A DNA stretch of 6,296 nt from an uncultured Leuconostoc sp. (GTDB taxonomy: Bacteria; Bacillota; Bacilli; Lactobacillales; Lactobacillaceae), in the NCBI RefSeq assembly GCF_946222815.1, contig NZ_CAMJRK010000081.1:1-6296 (forward strand). Reading direction: 5' to 3'. This document shows positions 5,165 to 6,296 of this stretch, piece by piece (the first letter of the stretch is position 1; every line of letters begins with the position of its first letter). A program made the translations under genes and the position numbers. Under the pieces are notes generated by a model. That model was not told where the DNA came from and made no database searches. It saw only the letters and a list, made by a program, of their open reading frames with translations.

Positions 5165-5907
5165 TGTGGTCTTATATTAAACTCGAATTGAAAAATACTG
5201 TCGGCTATAGCATTGCAATGATCGTTGGTGGGTTATTACCACTGATTCTAGTTATGGGTAACTATAAAAGTACGGGGAATCTATTAGAAAATCAAGCGCT
5301 GGCTAAGGCGTTGTTTGCAAACATGTTACCAATGATACCGCTTGGTCTTGTTATATTGCCTTTTACTATTGCGTTTGGTCGTGATGTTTCTAATGGTGTG
5401 ACAACACGTTTGTCATTATTCGGCTATACGACAACAAAACAATTGGTTGCAAAATTTATATCCGTGTTAATGCTTGTATTGGTAGTGACAACTATTTATT
5501 GTGTTGTTTTAACGCACATACTACCATTACCACCACTGAGTGCACTCAGCATGGCAAATATTTTCATTAGTATTGTTGTACTGTCTGTATCTTTATACTT
5601 GTTATCATTTGTTATTGCGCAAGTATTTCAAGGATTTAACTTAATTCAAGGTATTGCGATGATTTGTTACTTTGGTATTGCCTTTTTAACAGGCAGTATG
5701 GGAACGTTTCAATTACCAAATGCCGTTGAAAATGTCATGCAATGGATACCGTTTAAAGCCTTTCGCGATACTTTGAAAAACAATTGGGCCGCTGAATCAA
5801 TAACGGTGATGCAAGATGAAATGATTAAAATGGTGTTGTTTCTAGTAGTGACAATCCTCTTATTTTTCTTAATGACATATTATCGGCGGGTTAAAAAAAT
5901 GGCGTAA
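5164..5907 (+). CDS. ABC-2 type transporter permease
   Basis: A 247-residue membrane protein with about six hydrophobic segments (roughly residues 14-31, 50-72, 97-119, 131-154, 157-180 and 221-240) and a short basic C-terminus (YYRRVKKMA). Residues 73-95 (GRDVSNGVTTRLSLFGYTTTKQ) form the cytoplasmic stretch between segments 2 and 3 that in ABC-2 permeases contacts the ATPase. One ATPase gene and one half-size permease gene overlapping by one base predict a transporter of two copies of each. A purine-rich stretch AAAAAAGGTG sits about 8-10 bases before ATG 5164. The next gene is a LytTR regulator, so the pair may be its target or part of one stress-response unit. The transported compound cannot be deduced; bacteriocin immunity, drug efflux and lipid or polymer export all remain open. 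Confidence 0.85.
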   Translation: MWSYIKLELKNTVGYSIAMIVGGLLPLILVMGNYKSTGNLLENQALAKALFANMLPMIPLGLVILPFTIAFGRDVSNGVTTRLSLFGYTTTKQLVAKFISVLMLVLVVTTIYCVVLTHILPLPPLSALSMANIFISIVVLSVSLYLLSFVIAQVFQGFNLIQGIAMICYFGIAFLTGSMGTFQLPNAVENVMQWIPFKAFRDTLKNNWAAESITVMQDEMIKMVLFLVVTILLFFLMTYYRRVKKMA

Positions 5908-5921
5908 GTAAATCTTATTTT

Positions 5922-5930
5922 TGGTAAAAT
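5922..5930 (+). promoter_or_regulatory. Extended -10 promoter of the LytTR gene
   Basis: TGGTAAAAT combines the TG extension (5922-5923) with a TAAAAT -10 box (5925-5930). No good -35 box lies 16-18 bases upstream (it would fall at the permease stop codon), which is typical of extended -10 promoters or of activator-dependent ones. Transcription would start near 5937, about 23 bases before the GTG start. Confidence 0.5.
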
Positions 5931-5959
5931 AGTAGCATCATAGTTATGGGAGAAACAAT

Positions 5960-6296
5960 GTGGAAATAAAAATCACAGTTGACGAGTCAATTGATGGTGT
6001 TGAAGTTGCCATATCAGGTAACGATATTGAGCAAATGACCGCTATTGCCAAGCAGATACAAAATAAAAAAGTTGAAACAAATAAATTAGTGGTTAAAACA
6101 GGTGATGGTATTCAGGTGGTCACACAATCAGATATATTGTTTGTTGAAAGTTTTGGCAACGAGCTATCATTAACCTGCAATAATAAACAAACATTAGTGA
6201 CGAGAAAAACATTAAAACAGTTTTTAGCTGGCGACACGGCACAATTATTTGTTCAAATATCCAAATCAATGGCAATTAATATGGATGCTTTAATAC
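5960..6296 (+). CDS. LytTR family DNA-binding regulator (3' end outside the window)
   Basis: The first 112 codons of a stand-alone LytTR regulator. Residues from about 45 onward match the domain that binds DNA through beta strands: GIQVVTQSDILFVESFGNELSLTCNN, then TRKTLKQFL and FVQISKSMAINMDALI, which corresponds to the usual F-x-R-I-[SH]-[KR]-S-x-x-[IV]-N-[LM] block. No response-regulator receiver domain precedes it. Family members with this layout have about 145-150 residues and often sit beside a DUF3021 membrane protein; what follows here is not visible. Start: GTG at 5960-5962, six bases after GGGAGA. The ATG overlapping it (5958-5960) opens a frame that stops after three codons. It is the third gene after an ABC transporter pair, with its own extended -10 promoter, and may control that pair and itself. 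Confidence 0.85.
   Translation, partial: MEIKITVDESIDGVEVAISGNDIEQMTAIAKQIQNKKVETNKLVVKTGDGIQVVTQSDILFVESFGNELSLTCNNKQTLVTRKTLKQFLAGDTAQLFVQISKSMAINMDALI

Noticed and set aside
5958..5969. ATG start for the LytTR gene
   Set aside because: ATG at 5958 opens a frame of three codons (M-W-K-stop); the overlapping GTG at 5960 opens the LytTR frame.

Overview
The window looks like chromosome from a low-GC lactic acid bacterium of the Lactobacillales, most likely the Leuconostoc/Weissella group. That is inferred from base composition, strong AGGAG-type ribosome binding sites, the tRNA-Glu sequence and gene types. No 16S or other marker gene is present, so the genus is a guess.

Left part (1-972, all on the minus strand): a RelB/DinJ-type antitoxin overlaps by 8 bases a RelE/ParE-like toxin that stops after 61 residues and looks truncated. 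Behind a strong bidirectional hairpin lies a 76-residue remnant of an HxlR-type regulator without its N-terminal part. It begins directly after the terminator of a complete tRNA-Glu(TTC) gene. Together this looks like eroded accessory DNA beside a tRNA gene.

Middle part (1035-4245): a YjjG-like HAD nucleotidase (minus) is divergent from a Crp/Fnr-type regulator (plus). A leader follows, with a good promoter, a purine-riboswitch-like aptamer of guanine type, and a terminator/antiterminator. It precedes an NCS2 (PbuG/AzgA-type) purine permease. The permease gene is broken twice: an in-frame deletion of about 36 residues has removed the second membrane segment and the family signature, and an exact 11-bp tandem duplication shifts the frame in the middle. 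A strong terminator closes the unit. The theme here is nucleotide metabolism: nucleotidase, purine permease and a purine-sensing leader.

Right part (4298-6296, plus): an ABC-type ATPase and an ABC-2 type permease overlap by one base (TAATG). They are followed, behind an extended -10 promoter, by a GTG-started LytTR DNA-binding protein cut off by the window end. This is probably a small exporter module with its own regulator.

I found no convincing new system. The most informative signals are the divergent riboswitch in front of a doubly damaged permease and the very recent-looking 11-bp duplication, which could be reversible.
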